From Bradyrhizobium sp. CCBAU 51627 (GTDB taxonomy: Bacteria > Pseudomonadota > Alphaproteobacteria > Rhizobiales > Xanthobacteraceae): a stretch of DNA of 64,000 bases. Numbering within the stretch: position 1 is the stretch's first letter; the number at the start of each line of letters is the position of its first letter. The translations under genes were made by a program, and so were the position numbers. The notes under the pieces were generated by a model. It had not been told where the DNA came from and did no database searches. It saw only the letters and a list, made by a program, of their open reading frames with translations. This document shows positions 26,949-35,617 of the stretch, in pieces. The stretch covers positions 434,001 to 498,000 of the forward strand of contig NZ_LBJG01000005.1 of the NCBI RefSeq assembly GCF_028128765.1, given 5' to 3'.

Positions 26949-27758
26949 ATGCGCGATTGGGATGACGCTTACGCCAACTCGGCCCATATCCCGGGGTCGG
27001 ACAAGATGCCGGCGCAATGGGCGGAGCGGGCGGCAGCCTACCGTGCCGCCCTGAAGGGCTTTCGCCCTGACATCGCCTATGGCTCTGGCGAGCGTCAGGG
27101 TTTCGACCTGATCCTGCCCGATGGCGATAGCAAGGGCCTCGTCGTGTTCGTCCATGGCGGCTACTGGATGCGTTTCGACAAATCGACCTGGACCGATCTT
27201 GCCGAAGGCGCGCGGCACCACGGCTGGACGGTTTGCCTGCCGAGCTACACGCTGACACCTGCCGCGCGCATCTCCGATATCACCGCGGAGATATCAGCCG
27301 CGATAGCGAAGGCCGCTTCGCTCGTTGCGGGCCCGATCCGGCTCGCCGGGCACTCCGCCGGCGGCCATCTCGTCACCCGCATGCTGTGCGACGACAGCCG
27401 GCTCGAACCTTCCGTTTTCGACCGCATCGCCGGCGCGCTTTCGATCAGCGGCCTGCACGACCTGCGGCCGCTGCTGAAGACCAAGATGAACGAGACGCTG
27501 CGCATGACCATGGAGGAGGCGAGCCTCGAAAGCGTGGCCCTGCGTCTGCCGCGCGGACATTCGCCTGTGACGGCGTGGGTCGGCGGCAGCGAGCGGCCGG
27601 AATTCATCCGCCAGTCCGACCTGCTGGCCAATGTCTGGACCGGCTTCGACGTGCCGACGCGCTTGGTCGTCGATCCCGGGCAGAACCATTTTACCGTGAT
27701 CGACGCGCTCAAGGATCCCTCGTCGCAGATCACCGCGCGCCTGATCGGCCTCGACTGA
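26949..27758 (+). CDS. Alpha/beta hydrolase, probable N-formylkynurenine formamidase
   Basis: Serine hydrolase of 269 residues. The oxyanion motif [11 protein letters not shown] (about residue 60) and the nucleophile elbow GHSAGGHL (about 138) are present, with a C-terminal histidine in [16 protein letters not shown] is typical of eukaryote-type kynurenine formamidases. It is the first gene before kynA and kynU, which supplies the missing hydrolysis of N-formylkynurenine to kynurenine and formate, replacing the metal-dependent KynB. Ribosome site GGGAGA lies 5-10 bases before the ATG. Confidence 0.85.
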   Translation: MRDWDDAYANSAHIPGSDKMPAQWAERAAAYRAALKGFRPDIAYGSGERQGFDLILPDGDSKGLVVFVHGGYWMRFDKSTWTDLAEGARHHGWTVCLPSYTLTPAARISDITAEISAAIAKAASLVAGPIRLAGHSAGGHLVTRMLCDDSRLEPSVFDRIAGALSISGLHDLRPLLKTKMNETLRMTMEEASLESVALRLPRGHSPVTAWVGGSERPEFIRQSDLLANVWTGFDVPTRLVVDPGQNHFTVIDALKDPSSQITARLIGLD

Positions 27759-27792
27759 CGAGGGCAGGGATGATCGATCGAGAGGTCCTGTT

Positions 27793-28632
27793 ATGACATC
27801 CAGCGATTACGATCCCACAAGCGAAGGCGCCGAGACCGATTTCGCCCGGCGCATGTCCTATGGCGACTATCTGGCGCTCGATGCGATCCTTGGCGCGCAG
27901 CATCCGCTCTCGGAGGCGCATGACGAGATGCTGTTTATCATCCAGCATCAGACCACCGAGCTCTGGATGCGCCTTGCCATCCACGAGCTCAGCGCCGCGC
28001 GGCGCGCCATCGCCAGGGACGAGGTGCAGCCCGCGATGAAAATGCTGGCGCGGATGTCGCGCATCTTCGAGCAGCTTAACAACGCCTGGGACGTGCTGCG
28101 CACGATGACGCCGAGCGAATATACGCGCTTCCGCTCTCAGCTCGGCCAGTCCTCGGGCTTCCAGTCGCGCCAGTACAGGCTGATCGAGTATCTGCTTGGC
28201 AACCGCAACCACGCCATGCTGAAGCCGCACGCGCACGATGTGGAAACGACCAGGTTGCTCGAGGCCGAGCTCGCGACGCCCAGCCTCTATGACGAGGTGC
28301 TGCGGCTCGCCGATCGACACGGGCTCAAGATGCCGGCCGCGGTGCTGGGGCGCGATATCCGCGAGACCCACAGCTTCAGCGAAGGTGTGCTGCAGGCCTG
28401 GCGGATCGTCTACGAGGCACCGGAGACGCACTGGATGCTGTACGAGCTCGCCGAAAAGCTGGTCGATTTCGAGGATTATTTCCGGCGCTGGCGCTTCAAC
28501 CACGTGACGACGGTCGAGCGCGTCATCGGCTTCAAGCGCGGGACCGGCGGTACTGGTGGCGTCAGCTACCTCAAGCGCATGCTGGAAGTCGAGCTTTTCC
28601 CCGAACTCTGGCGCGTCCGTACCATTTTGTAG
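27793..28632 (+). CDS. kynA: Tryptophan 2,3-dioxygenase
   Basis: Haem enzyme that opens the tryptophan indole ring to N-formylkynurenine; 279 residues, standard length. Landmarks are [34 protein letters not shown] (distal histidine region), [18 protein letters not shown] and the C-terminal [15 protein letters not shown]. It lies 34 bases after the formamidase and 8 before kynU, in pathway order. Likely feeds anthranilate and alanine formation for tryptophan use. Confidence 0.97.
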   Translation: MTSSDYDPTSEGAETDFARRMSYGDYLALDAILGAQHPLSEAHDEMLFIIQHQTTELWMRLAIHELSAARRAIARDEVQPAMKMLARMSRIFEQLNNAWDVLRTMTPSEYTRFRSQLGQSSGFQSRQYRLIEYLLGNRNHAMLKPHAHDVETTRLLEAELATPSLYDEVLRLADRHGLKMPAAVLGRDIRETHSFSEGVLQAWRIVYEAPETHWMLYELAEKLVDFEDYFRRWRFNHVTTVERVIGFKRGTGGTGGVSYLKRMLEVELFPELWRVRTIL

Positions 28633-28640
28633 AGATATTC

Positions 28641-29843
28641 ATGACCAGGCTTCGCGTCTACGATGACACCAAAGCGCTGTTTCATTTGCCCGAGGGTGTG
28701 ATCTATCTCGACGGCAATTCGCTCGGTGCGCTGCCGCTAGGCGTTGCCGAGCGGGTTAACCGCGTTATTACGACCGAGTGGGGCAACGAACTGATCCGCG
28801 CCTGGAACAGTGCAGGCTGGTATGCCCAGCCGCGCCACGTCGGCGATCGCATCGCGCGCCTGGTCGGCGCGGAGGCCGGCTCCGTGATGGTCGGCGATAC
28901 GCTGTCGCTCAAGGTCTATCAGGCGCTCGCCGCGGCGCTCGATATGAACGCCGCGCGCAAGGTCGTTTTGTCGGACACCGGCAATTTCCCGACCGATCTT
29001 TATATGGCCGAGGGCCTGATCGCGACGCTCGGGCGCGGCCATCGATTGCGCCTGGTGGCGCCGGAGGAGATCGAGGGCGCGCTGTCGGAAGAGATTGCTG
29101 TGCTTTACATCACCGAGGTGGACTACCGCACCGGCCGCCGCCATGACATGGCGAAATTGACCGCGAAGGCCCATGCGCTGGGGATCATGACCGTCTGGGA
29201 TCTCGCCCATTCGGCCGGCGCGCTGCCGGTTGATCTCGCAGACTGTGGCGTCGATTTCGCCGCCGGCTGCACCTACAAATATCTCAACGCCGGCCCGGGC
29301 GCGCCGGCCTTCCTCTACGTCTCACCGCGCCATGCCGACGACGCGCGCGCTGCATTGTCCGGATGGATGGGCCATGCAAAGCCCTTCGCATTCGAGCTTG
29401 CCTATGCGGCCGCTGGCGGCGTCGAGCGCATGCGCGTCGGCACGCCGCCAGTGCTGGCGATGGCGGCGCTCGAGGCGTCACTCGATATCTGGGATCGCGT
29501 TGATATCGAGGAAGTCCGCGCCCGTTCACTGACCCTCGGCGATCTGCTGATTGCGGAGGTGGAGCGCCGCTGCCTGTCGCTGAGGCTGGTTACCCCCCGC
29601 GCGCACGAACGCCGCGGCTCACAAGTCTCCTTCGCCTTCGAGGGAGGCTATGCCGCCATGCAGGCCCTGATCGCCCGCGGCCTCATCGGCGATTTCCGCG
29701 CGCCTGATATCATGAGGTTTGGCATCACGCCGCTCTATATTGGCGAAAGGGAAATAGTACGGGCAGCCGAGATCGTTGAGGAAGTGATTGCAGGGGAGGT
29801 CTGGCGCCGACCGGAATATCAGGTCGTGAACGCAGTGACGTGA
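28641..29843 (+). CDS. kynU: Kynureninase
   Basis: PLP enzyme that cleaves kynurenine to anthranilate and alanine; 400 residues. Landmarks are VIYLDGNSLGALP at the N-terminus, VWDLAHSAGALPVDL and the PLP lysine in GCTYKYLNAGPGAPAF. C-terminal RFGITPLYIGEREIVRAAEI closes the fold. Last gene of the operon; the anthranilate it makes needs downstream enzymes not present here. An inverted-repeat element begins 10 bases after its stop. Confidence 0.97.
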   Translation: MTRLRVYDDTKALFHLPEGVIYLDGNSLGALPLGVAERVNRVITTEWGNELIRAWNSAGWYAQPRHVGDRIARLVGAEAGSVMVGDTLSLKVYQALAAALDMNAARKVVLSDTGNFPTDLYMAEGLIATLGRGHRLRLVAPEEIEGALSEEIAVLYITEVDYRTGRRHDMAKLTAKAHALGIMTVWDLAHSAGALPVDLADCGVDFAAGCTYKYLNAGPGAPAFLYVSPRHADDARAALSGWMGHAKPFAFELAYAAAGGVERMRVGTPPVLAMAALEASLDIWDRVDIEEVRARSLTLGDLLIAEVERRCLSLRLVTPRAHERRGSQVSFAFEGGYAAMQALIARGLIGDFRAPDIMRFGITPLYIGEREIVRAAEIVEEVIAGEVWRRPEYQVVNAVT

Positions 29844-29853
29844 AGCTGCGAGC

Positions 29854-29992
29854 CGTGCCCCGGACGCAGCGCAGCGCTTCTTCAGCGGTGCGCCGCAGAG
29901 CCGGGCCCATCTTGCAGATCGGGTCCGTTGTGAGATGGATCCCGGCTCAGCGCAGCAACGCAAGAGCGTTGCAGCGCGTCCGGGACACGAGA
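29854..29992 (+). repeat. Imperfect inverted-repeat element, copy B
   Basis: Second copy of the element at 11394-11527. The left end (GTGCCCCGGACGCAGCGCAG) and right end (GCAGCGCGTCCGGGACACGA) match copy A closely; the middle differs. The inner hairpin is GCAACGC-AAGA-GCGTTGC at 29955-29972. Compared with copy A both sides of the stem changed together (G-C to A-T and T-A to C-G pairs), so pairing is conserved. Starts 10 bases after the kynU stop. Confidence 0.8.
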
Positions 29993-30132
29993 GCTGGGGG
30001 CGCGTTACCGTGCCTGCCCCGCAACACCGCCACGGTGGCATCCCGATCCGCCCAGCCATTACCTCCGACGTCATTGCTTTGCCGCGCGAAGCCATTCACG
30101 CTGAGGTCATAAAGAATTGGGAGGGATATCTG

Positions 30133-30531
30133 ATGACGCCGCTCGAGAAACTTAAAGCGATGAAGATGCCGTTCGCCGAGCTCAAGGGCGTCGAGTTCGT
30201 CGAGGCCGGGAAGGATCGCGTGGTCGCGCGGATGACGGTCAGGCCCGATCTTTGCACCCTGCATCACACCGTCCATGGCGGCGCGGTAATGGCGTTCGCC
30301 GATTCCGTCGGCGCGGCGGCGACCGTGATCAACCTGCCGGAGGATGCCAAGGGCACGACGACGCTGGAAAGCAAGACCAATTTCATCGGTGGGGCCAAGG
30401 AGGGAACCACCGTCATCGCCACTGCCACCCCAGTCCACCGGGGGCGCCGCACTCAAGTCTGGACCACCCGGCTTGAAACCGACGACGGCAAGCTGGTCGC
30501 GGTGGTGACCCAGACGCAGCTAGTCCTGTAA
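30133..30531 (+). CDS. PaaI-family hotdog thioesterase
   Basis: Acyl-CoA thioesterase of 132 residues with a single hotdog fold. Landmarks are LHHTVHGGAVMAFADSVGA (HGG motif with the catalytic acidic residue downstream in the central helix) and TTLESKTNFIGGAKEGT. The ATG at 30133 has GGGAGGGA 7 bases upstream; the frame is open back to 29935 inside the repeat. Substrate unknown. It may be read from the kynU direction, but the repeat lies between. Confidence 0.88.
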   Translation: MTPLEKLKAMKMPFAELKGVEFVEAGKDRVVARMTVRPDLCTLHHTVHGGAVMAFADSVGAAATVINLPEDAKGTTTLESKTNFIGGAKEGTTVIATATPVHRGRRTQVWTTRLETDDGKLVAVVTQTQLVL

Positions 30532-30653
30532 GACTACGGAGGGCTTGATTTTGTTAACGAATTAGTCGTTTGCGCTGCCTCAAACTTGCACGGGTTCTCG
30601 CCTTGAAAATCTTGCTGCGATGCACAATATTGGGGGCCTAGGGATTCGAACGC

Positions 30654-30677
30654 CTCCTCGAGGGACACCAAGAGGAG
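30654..30677 (+). promoter_or_regulatory. Possible ribosome-site-sequestering hairpin
   Basis: CTCCTC (30654-30659) can pair with GAGGAG (30672-30677), the ribosome site of the following GTG-start acetyltransferase gene. Six base pairs with a 12-base loop; a modest structure that could damp translation. Confidence 0.3.
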
Positions 30678-30684
30678 TTTTGAC

Positions 30685-31290
30685 GTGGTACTTGAAAAGA
30701 CCGTCCGCACCGCCCCGGGCTATGTGCGGACCCTGATCCAGCAGGAAGAATTGCCGTTGCTGCGCGATCACCTGCTGAGACTCGATGCCGAAAGCCGGCA
30801 CGATCGTTTCAACGGTTTTCTCGACGATAGTTTCATCGAGCGTTACGCAGCCCGCTGCGCCGAAGACGGCACTGTGATCGTTGCGTACATCGTCGACGGC
30901 GTGGTCCGTGGTGCGGCCGAGCTCCATCCGCCAGAGGGCGATTCGCTCCCCGAAGTTGCCTTTAGCGTAGAAGCCCCCTCACGCCGTCAGAACGTCGGCA
31001 CGGTGCTGTTCAGCCGGCTGATCGCGGAAGCGCGTTGGAAGGGCTACAAGAGCCTGCGCATCACCACGGGCGCGGAGAATCACGCAATGCGCGCGCTCGC
31101 CAGGAAGTTCGGCGCGCATCTGCAATTTCGCCATGGCGAATCCACCGGCACGATCGACCTGACCAAGACGGCCGAGGACGAGCTTGCCGATCTCGCAGCG
31201 GCGCCGTTCAGGGCCGGCCGCGCGCTTCTCAGCTTCAACTCCACCTGCTGGAAGCTGATCTCCAGCATGTACGGCAATCGCGCGGCCTGA
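30685..31290 (+). CDS. GNAT-family N-acetyltransferase
   Basis: Acetyl-CoA-dependent acyltransferase of 201 residues. Core motif A is visible as AFSVEAPSRRQNVGTVLFSRLIAEA (shortened here to RRQNVGTVLFSRLI), where the usual R/Q-x-x-G-x-G/A reads RQNVGT, followed by ITTGAENHAMRALARKFGA. A C-terminal extension of about 45 residues follows the fold. The start is a GTG with GAGGAG 7 bases upstream. Ends before a strong bidirectional terminator. Substrate unknown. Confidence 0.82.
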   Translation: MVLEKTVRTAPGYVRTLIQQEELPLLRDHLLRLDAESRHDRFNGFLDDSFIERYAARCAEDGTVIVAYIVDGVVRGAAELHPPEGDSLPEVAFSVEAPSRRQNVGTVLFSRLIAEARWKGYKSLRITTGAENHAMRALARKFGAHLQFRHGESTGTIDLTKTAEDELADLAAAPFRAGRALLSFNSTCWKLISSMYGNRAA

Positions 31291-31307
31291 GCCCATAGGC
31301 CTGAATC

Positions 31308-31342
31308 AAAAAGCGGACCGGCGTGAGGCCGGTCCGCTTTTT
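31308..31342. terminator. Bidirectional intrinsic terminator
   Basis: Perfect 15-bp stem AAAAAGCGGACCGGC / GCCGGTCCGCTTTTT with a 5-base loop (GTGAG). It has U-tracts in both directions and lies between the convergent acetyltransferase (ends 31290) and 31365-31670 genes. Confidence 0.95.
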
Positions 31343-31364
31343 GTTGATCCAAAGAACCGATCGT

Positions 31365-31670
31365 TCAGGTTCCGGTGCGCTTGTCGTTGCCGAAGCGGCG
31401 AACGACGCGGCGTTCGACCACGACCGAGCGCTGCGCGCCCTGTTCGCCGGCGATCACGCGCGTGGCGGTGATGCGGCTGTTAGTGCGAGCCTGTTTCTTG
31501 ACCTCGGCCTGAACGATTTCGAGCGGCATCCCCATCAGCGCGGCAGCGATCTCGGCCTGCTGCTCCTGGTCGTCAGTGATGCCGACGGCGGCGAAGATAG
31601 CCTCCTCCAGGGTGGGCGGATCGTGGCGGACGCGCCGCGTGCCATATTTGGTATTCCAGTCTGCGCTCAT
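31365..31670 (-). CDS. Conserved-looking hypothetical protein
   Basis: Charged cytosolic protein of 101 residues without signal peptide or membrane segment. N-terminal WNTKYGTRRVRHDPPTLEEAI is followed by a helical segment (QAEIAAALMGMPLEIVQAEV) and a basic tail. No family recognised. Bounded by a strong terminator at its 3' side and 95 bases downstream of the DUF2161 gene on the same strand, which supports a real transcribed gene. Confidence 0.75.
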   Translation of the reverse strand: MSADWNTKYGTRRVRHDPPTLEEAIFAAVGITDDQEQQAEIAAALMGMPLEIVQAEVKKQARTNSRITATRVIAGEQGAQRSVVVERRVVRRFGNDKRTGT

Positions 31671-31765
31671 AACGGCCTCGTTTTGATGCCGGGATACCTA
31701 GTGCGCTTAATGTTGCATTGCAATATGAATTTGGTGTGGCATCTCAGCTATGCACCGGTCAGGTG

Positions 31766-32452
31766 TCATGTCGGTGGCGCGGCACCGGCACCGACCTCAT
31801 TCCGTTGCTGCGGCCAACGCTTCAGCGCCGCTTGTCCTGCCTCGGTAAGCCCGTAGATTCCCCGGTCAGCGCGTTCGAACCAGCCATAAACATTATTAAG
31901 CAAGATCTTGCCGGCATCGGGACAGCGTTGGCGCAGATCGCGCACGCGCCGGGGGCCAGCAGCGAGTTCTGATGCGCAGGCCAACGCCTGCTGCCGATAG
32001 GCCGTCATGATCGGCGCGCGGGTGCTGCCACCGAGCACGGGATCGCCTTGGCGGCGCTGGTGCTCGGCCACGAGCCGCGAGCGAGTCTTGGGCTCGCGGC
32101 GGGGCGCGGCCGTCGGTGGCTTCACCAGCACCTCGACCTGGCCGTTGTCAGTCACGCCCAACATGCCAAAGCCGAGGCGACGGCAGAGATTGCGATAGCG
32201 TGCGTCGCTCTCGCGGCCCTTGCCGCGTGCCGATATCTTTGCCGCGATCCAGACTTCGTCGCCGGCCGGTGCTCGATCGACCGCCTGCAGGATCAGTTCG
32301 AGATTGAAGGCAAGCTTGAGCTCGCCGATCACCACCACGGGCGGATCTCCGGCGCTCAGGCCGACAAGATCGCAGCCACGGATCTCGCCCTTGACGTCGA
32401 AGCCGAGGCCTTCAAGGAATCGTTTGACGGGGAGATAGAGCGCGGTTTCCAA
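31766..32452 (-). CDS. DUF2161-family protein, PD-(D/E)XK nuclease-like
   Basis: Protein of 228 residues. N-terminal METALYLPVKRFLEGLGF and the active-site pattern D (GCDLVGL) ... E-x-K (IGELKLAF) match the PD-(D/E)XK phosphodiesterase fold assigned to DUF2161. The C-terminal part (about 170-220) looks like a winged helix (NVYGWFERADRGIYGLTEAG). The start codon appears to be TTG. Role unknown; a DNA-binding or repair nuclease is possible. Divergent from the single-domain GrlR-like gene, which starts 128 bases away. Confidence 0.78.
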   Translation of the reverse strand: METALYLPVKRFLEGLGFDVKGEIRGCDLVGLSAGDPPVVVIGELKLAFNLELILQAVDRAPAGDEVWIAAKISARGKGRESDARYRNLCRRLGFGMLGVTDNGQVEVLVKPPTAAPRREPKTRSRLVAEHQRRQGDPVLGGSTRAPIMTAYRQQALACASELAAGPRRVRDLRQRCPDAGKILLNNVYGWFERADRGIYGLTEAGQAALKRWPQQRNEVGAGAAPPT

Positions 32453-32580
32453 GGCGAGTTTCCGATCGGAGAATCAGTCGCGGTCAGTCTAGCCCGGATT
32501 GGACTCTGGGCTGATCGCCATTTGCCCGCACGCGGCCAAGCCAGCTATATCTCTGCGTGGGGAACAGGGCGCTTGCGGCT

Positions 32581-32928
32581 ATGGCGATCAGGAACGGGCT
32601 CTATCATATCCGGATTGAATTCCTGGATAGCGTCCAGGGCGGCAATCAAGGCGTCATGGTGCTGCGTGACGGCACCATGCGCGGCGGCGATTCTTTTTTC
32701 TTCGCTTACGGCAGCTATACGTCCGGCGACGGTAAGTGGAAGGGCGAGCTGACCAATGAGGAGCATTCGCCCTCGTTCGACGAGCGCCCGGTGTGGGGCC
32801 GCAAGGTCGTGACCATCGGCTTCAGCGGCACCTACACCGATGAGACCGCCTATGGCGAGGGCATCGCGCTCGCCGGCAAGCAGAGCATCCGTTTCAAGGG
32901 CAATCTGCGGTTATTGGTGCCGGATTGA
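32581..32928 (+). CDS. GrlR-like single-domain protein
   Basis: Cytosolic protein of 115 residues resembling the GrlR fold (small beta barrel first known as a type III secretion regulator). Landmarks are NGLYHIRIEFLDSVQGGNQG, VMVLRDGTMRGGDSFFFAYGSY and VTIGFSGTYTDE. It is a clear relative of the second half of the tandem protein at 36811-37512. The ATG at 32581 fits the homologous start. Its TGA directly abuts the stop of the convergent SDR gene. No secretion system is present here, so a regulatory partner is unknown. Confidence 0.72.
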   Translation: MAIRNGLYHIRIEFLDSVQGGNQGVMVLRDGTMRGGDSFFFAYGSYTSGDGKWKGELTNEEHSPSFDERPVWGRKVVTIGFSGTYTDETAYGEGIALAGKQSIRFKGNLRLLVPD

Positions 32929-33612
32929 TCACACCCGTCCGCTCACCGGAACCAGCGCACCGGTGACGCCGCTCGCGGCGTCGCTAACGAGGAACAAGAT
33001 CACCTCGGCAAGCTCCTGCGGCGTCACCCATTTGCTGAAGTCCGCTTTCGGCATGTCGGCGCGATTGGCCTTGGTATCGATGATCGACGGCAGCACTGCG
33101 TTGACGGTGACCTTGCCCTTCCATTCGCTGGCCAGTGCCTCGGTGAGACGGTGCACGGCCGCCTTCGACGCCGCATAGGGTCCCATGCCGGCGCCGGCCT
33201 GGAGCGCGCCCATCGCGCCGATATTGACGATGCGGCCTGCCTTCGAAGCTGCAAGATACGGTAACGCGGCGTGCGAAGTATTAAGGGCCGTCAGCAGGTT
33301 CAGCGCATGCATGCGCTGCCACGTCTTGATATCGCCGTCGGCGATGGTCTCGAAGGCAAATCCGCCGGCGATATTGACCACGGCATCCAGCCTGCCGAAA
33401 TGCTTGACGGTGGCCTCGACCGCCACCTTCGCCCGCACCGCATCGGACAGGTCGACGCCGCCGATCTCGATCCGCTCGGACGTCGCAGGCATTTGACCGG
33501 GCGCGTGATCGATGCCGGCGACCCGCGCGCCGCGCGACAGCGCGATGTCGGAGACCACCTTGCCAAGCGCGCCGAACGCGCCGGTCACGATCAGAACCTT
33601 GCCTTGCATCAT
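32929..33612 (-). CDS. Short-chain dehydrogenase/reductase
   Basis: NAD(P)-dependent oxidoreductase of 227 residues, Rossmann fold. Cofactor motif TGAFGALGKVV at the N-terminus, NIAGG near residue 80, catalytic YAASK near 157 with the serine replaced region NIGAMGALQ before it: the usual Ser position reads in IVNIGAMG, so the catalytic serine may be absent. It follows the phosphatase gene by 21 bases on the same strand. Substrate unknown. Confidence 0.85.
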   Translation of the reverse strand: MMQGKVLIVTGAFGALGKVVSDIALSRGARVAGIDHAPGQMPATSERIEIGGVDLSDAVRAKVAVEATVKHFGRLDAVVNIAGGFAFETIADGDIKTWQRMHALNLLTALNTSHAALPYLAASKAGRIVNIGAMGALQAGAGMGPYAASKAAVHRLTEALASEWKGKVTVNAVLPSIIDTKANRADMPKADFSKWVTPQELAEVILFLVSDAASGVTGALVPVSGRV

Positions 33613-33633
33613 CGATCTCCCGGGCGCGGCCGC

Positions 33634-34392
33634 CTATGATTGCAGATAGCGCTCCTTCAGCGCCATCCGCTCGACGGCTCCCAGCTTGAGGCCGTCGCGC
33701 AAATAGATTTCGATATCGCCATAGTCCTGTCTGACCGCGTCGAAGGCGGCATCGAGATAGGACACCTCGACCGAGCCGATCGCGTCGAGGACGTCGGCGG
33801 GCAGATCGGAGACGCTCGAGACGTCGCGCTTGTAGTGACGATTGGTCAGCAGATAGTCCTCCGCAATCACGCTCTCGGGCACGCCCAGCGCATGCAGGAT
33901 CAGGGCGCTCGCAAAACCGGTGCGGTCCTTGCCGGCGGTGCAGTGGATCACGAGCGGCGCGCTGTCTTCCAGGAGATGGCTGAACAGTGCACGAAAACTG
34001 TGCGTGTAGTCACGGACATAGTTGCGGTAGGACTCACGCATGAGTTCAAGCGCGACCGGTCCAGTCAGTGCGCCCTTGGCGAGTTCGGCGCGCAGTGCGG
34101 CGACCACCGTCGGCTCGATCGGCAGCGAATGCACGGTGATCTCGTTCACAACGCAGACGCCCGCCGCGCGCTCCTCGACGCCGCGGAAGTCGAACGCGCT
34201 TTTGACGCCGAGCGCGCGGATGACCTCGACGTCCGAGGCGGTGAGCTGGCCGAGATGATTGGAGCGGAAGATGTGGCGCCAGCGCGTGGTGCGGCCCTCA
34301 TGCGTGGTGTAGCCGCCGAGATCGCGAAAGTTGCTGGCGCCTTGCAAAGCGAGATGACGGGCAGGGAAGTCCTTTAGGGAAGAGTCTTGCAT
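33634..34392 (-). CDS. Tyrosine-protein-phosphatase-like protein (bacterial DSP-PTP family)
   Basis: Cysteine phosphatase of 252 residues. Family opening NFRDLGGYTTHEGR (residues about 21-34), FDFRGVEER, and the P-loop HCTAGKDRTG with catalytic Cys151 and Arg157. Bacterial members of this group dephosphorylate phosphotyrosine, phosphoinositides or sulfated/phosphorylated small molecules. No signal peptide. First gene of a two-gene unit with the SDR downstream; divergent from the MliC-like gene. Confidence 0.9.
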   Translation of the reverse strand: MQDSSLKDFPARHLALQGASNFRDLGGYTTHEGRTTRWRHIFRSNHLGQLTASDVEVIRALGVKSAFDFRGVEERAAGVCVVNEITVHSLPIEPTVVAALRAELAKGALTGPVALELMRESYRNYVRDYTHSFRALFSHLLEDSAPLVIHCTAGKDRTGFASALILHALGVPESVIAEDYLLTNRHYKRDVSSVSDLPADVLDAIGSVEVSYLDAAFDAVRQDYGDIEIYLRDGLKLGAVERMALKERYLQS

Positions 34393-34463
34393 GGGCTCAG
34401 CTTGGGTTATGGTTCCGCTGGACGCACTGGGGGCGTCCTTGAAGCCTATTACAGGGGGCGATT

Positions 34464-34772
34464 ATGGACCGGCACAAGGCCATTGTTGTGGGAATAGCAA
34501 TGCTGGCTGGAATGACTGGCGCGCGGCAGGCCAATGCGCAGACATTCCGGAACTACCATTGTCTTGATGGTACGCAATTCATTGTGGGGTTCTATGACTA
34601 CGACACCCGCGCCTTCCTCCAGATCGACGGCGAGCCGGTGACGCTCGCCAGGCGGCTGACGGTTTCCGGCACGCGGTATTCGGGGGCGGGGATTACTTTG
34701 GTCATCGGCAAAAGCGGGGGCACCACAATCAAGCATCTGAAGCGGCCGGCCACCGCCTGCGCGTTGATCTGA
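34464..34772 (+). CDS. MliC-like secreted lysozyme-inhibitor-family protein
   Basis: Exported protein of 102 residues with a signal peptide at about 1-26 (IVVGIAMLAGMTGARQANA). The mature part follows the MliC/PliC pattern: FRNYHCLDGTQFIVGFYD, LARRLTVSGTRYSGAGI, and a last cysteine in ATACAL that would pair with the first. There is no lipobox, so it is probably periplasmic. MliC proteins block C-type lysozyme; this assignment rests on motif spacing only. A perfect terminator follows 18 bases after the stop. Confidence 0.7.
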   Translation: MDRHKAIVVGIAMLAGMTGARQANAQTFRNYHCLDGTQFIVGFYDYDTRAFLQIDGEPVTLARRLTVSGTRYSGAGITLVIGKSGGTTIKHLKRPATACALI

Positions 34773-34789
34773 CCACGCAATCGGGAATC

Positions 34790-34825
34790 AAAAAGGGTCG
34801 AAACCTCGTTGTTTCGACCCTTTTT
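34790..34825. terminator. Bidirectional intrinsic terminator
   Basis: Perfect 15-bp stem AAAAAGGGTCGAAAC / GTTTCGACCCTTTTT with a 6-base loop, U-tracts both ways, between the convergent MliC-like and DUF2735 genes. Confidence 0.95.
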
Positions 34826-34878
34826 GCATATCCACCCGCGCCTGAAGAAGCGCGGCGGCCTCAAACCGGACACTGGCA

Positions 34879-35082
34879 TCAGCGCTCCCATTTGGGCTTT
34901 GCTTCGTCGACCGCGTCCTGATGATACCAGCTATCGCTGCAAATCGAGACGTCCGCGGGAAGCGAAGCGTGATCGGCGGGAAGGCGGGTCTCGCCATAGC
35001 GGCGTCCGCCGAGAGCCGCGCGGCCCCCGACGGGGAATTGGTAGATCGTTGCCGATCCGTGACTCAGACCATTGTTCATCAT
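34879..35082 (-). CDS. DUF2735-family protein
   Basis: A 67-residue soluble protein with the family opening SHGSATIYQFPVGGRAALGG and a C-terminal WYHQDAV-DEAKP motif. The start is one of two adjacent ATG codons at 35082-35077, with AGGAG 8 bases upstream. In rhizobia DUF2735 genes often sit next to glnII (recall), as here, where it is divergent from glnII. Role unknown; the linkage suggests nitrogen-status control. Confidence 0.82.
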   Translation of the reverse strand: MMNNGLSHGSATIYQFPVGGRAALGGRRYGETRLPADHASLPADVSICSDSWYHQDAVDEAKPKWER

Positions 35083-35427
35083 TACGATTGCTCCTTGGTC
35101 GAAGCGCATTGGCCTCCATGGTGCGCCCGACTCGTTCGATTGTGGTTACTGGAATCCCCATATCGGCCGCGCATCCCGGATTGGAAAGTGCTGAAAAGAA
35201 AATCAGTTTCCGCCTAACTCGTAGGCAGTCGGTGTTCTGCATTCCCTAAGGCACCGGGTCGCTGACTAACGCTTGGGCCATTCCAAAGGTTGCTAGGCAG
35301 AGGCCGGCAGCTTTGCGAAAGTTGCCGGACGTTGATGCGCGTTTCATCGGCAACATCCCGGAGGAGGCTGCCTGCTCCGGAATCAGGCGATTTCCGCGGG
35401 ATTTTTGCAGTGCAGCTTCACAGAAAG

Positions 35428-35446
35428 GTGCGCTTCTATGACGCAC
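35428..35446. promoter_or_regulatory. Inverted repeat upstream of the sigma-54 promoter
   Basis: GTGCG-CTTCTATGA-CGCAC, 5-bp arms. It sits where NtrC sites are expected, but its arms read outward compared with the usual TGCAC...GTGCA arrangement, so NtrC binding is uncertain. Confidence 0.3.
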
Positions 35447-35517
35447 GTCGCTGTTGAGGTTTTTCGATCAGCGGCCTTGCCCCCGCAGCGGTGGAAAAGC
35501 TTCCGCGCTGCCGCCTT

Positions 35518-35534
35518 TTGGCACGCAAAATGCT
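35518..35534 (+). promoter_or_regulatory. Sigma-54 promoter of glnII
   Basis: TTGGCACGCAAAATGCT matches the RpoN -24/-12 consensus: GG at 35520-35521 and GC at 35532-35533, 10 bases apart. It lies about 85 bases before the glnII ATG. glnII of Bradyrhizobium is known to be nitrogen-regulated through NtrC and sigma-54. Confidence 0.88.
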
Positions 35535-35617
35535 TATAAAGCGCCGGCCGATGATGGCCGGGTACAAACGTGCGGGGCTCTCAACCCCACCTTTCGCATC
35601 ATCTACAGAGAGGCTCA

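Larger units (their letters stand above)
35083..35617. other. glnII / DUF2735 control region
   Basis: This 535-base divergent spacer carries the sigma-54 promoter at 35518-35534 and a GTGCG-N9-CGCAC inverted repeat at 35428-35446 about 80 bases upstream of it, where enhancer sites usually lie. Frames of 60-100 codons in it lack ribosome sites and family features; I regard them as chance. Confidence 0.6.

Noticed and set aside
35418..35433. NtrC consensus site (TTCAC-N-GGTGC) upstream of the sigma-54 promoter
   Set aside because: The distance between half-sites is one base short of the consensus and the left half mismatches; only the position fits.
35246..35446. 66-codon minus-strand frame in the glnII control region
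   Set aside because: No ribosome site; overlaps the GTGCG/CGCAC inverted repeat and probable enhancer region.
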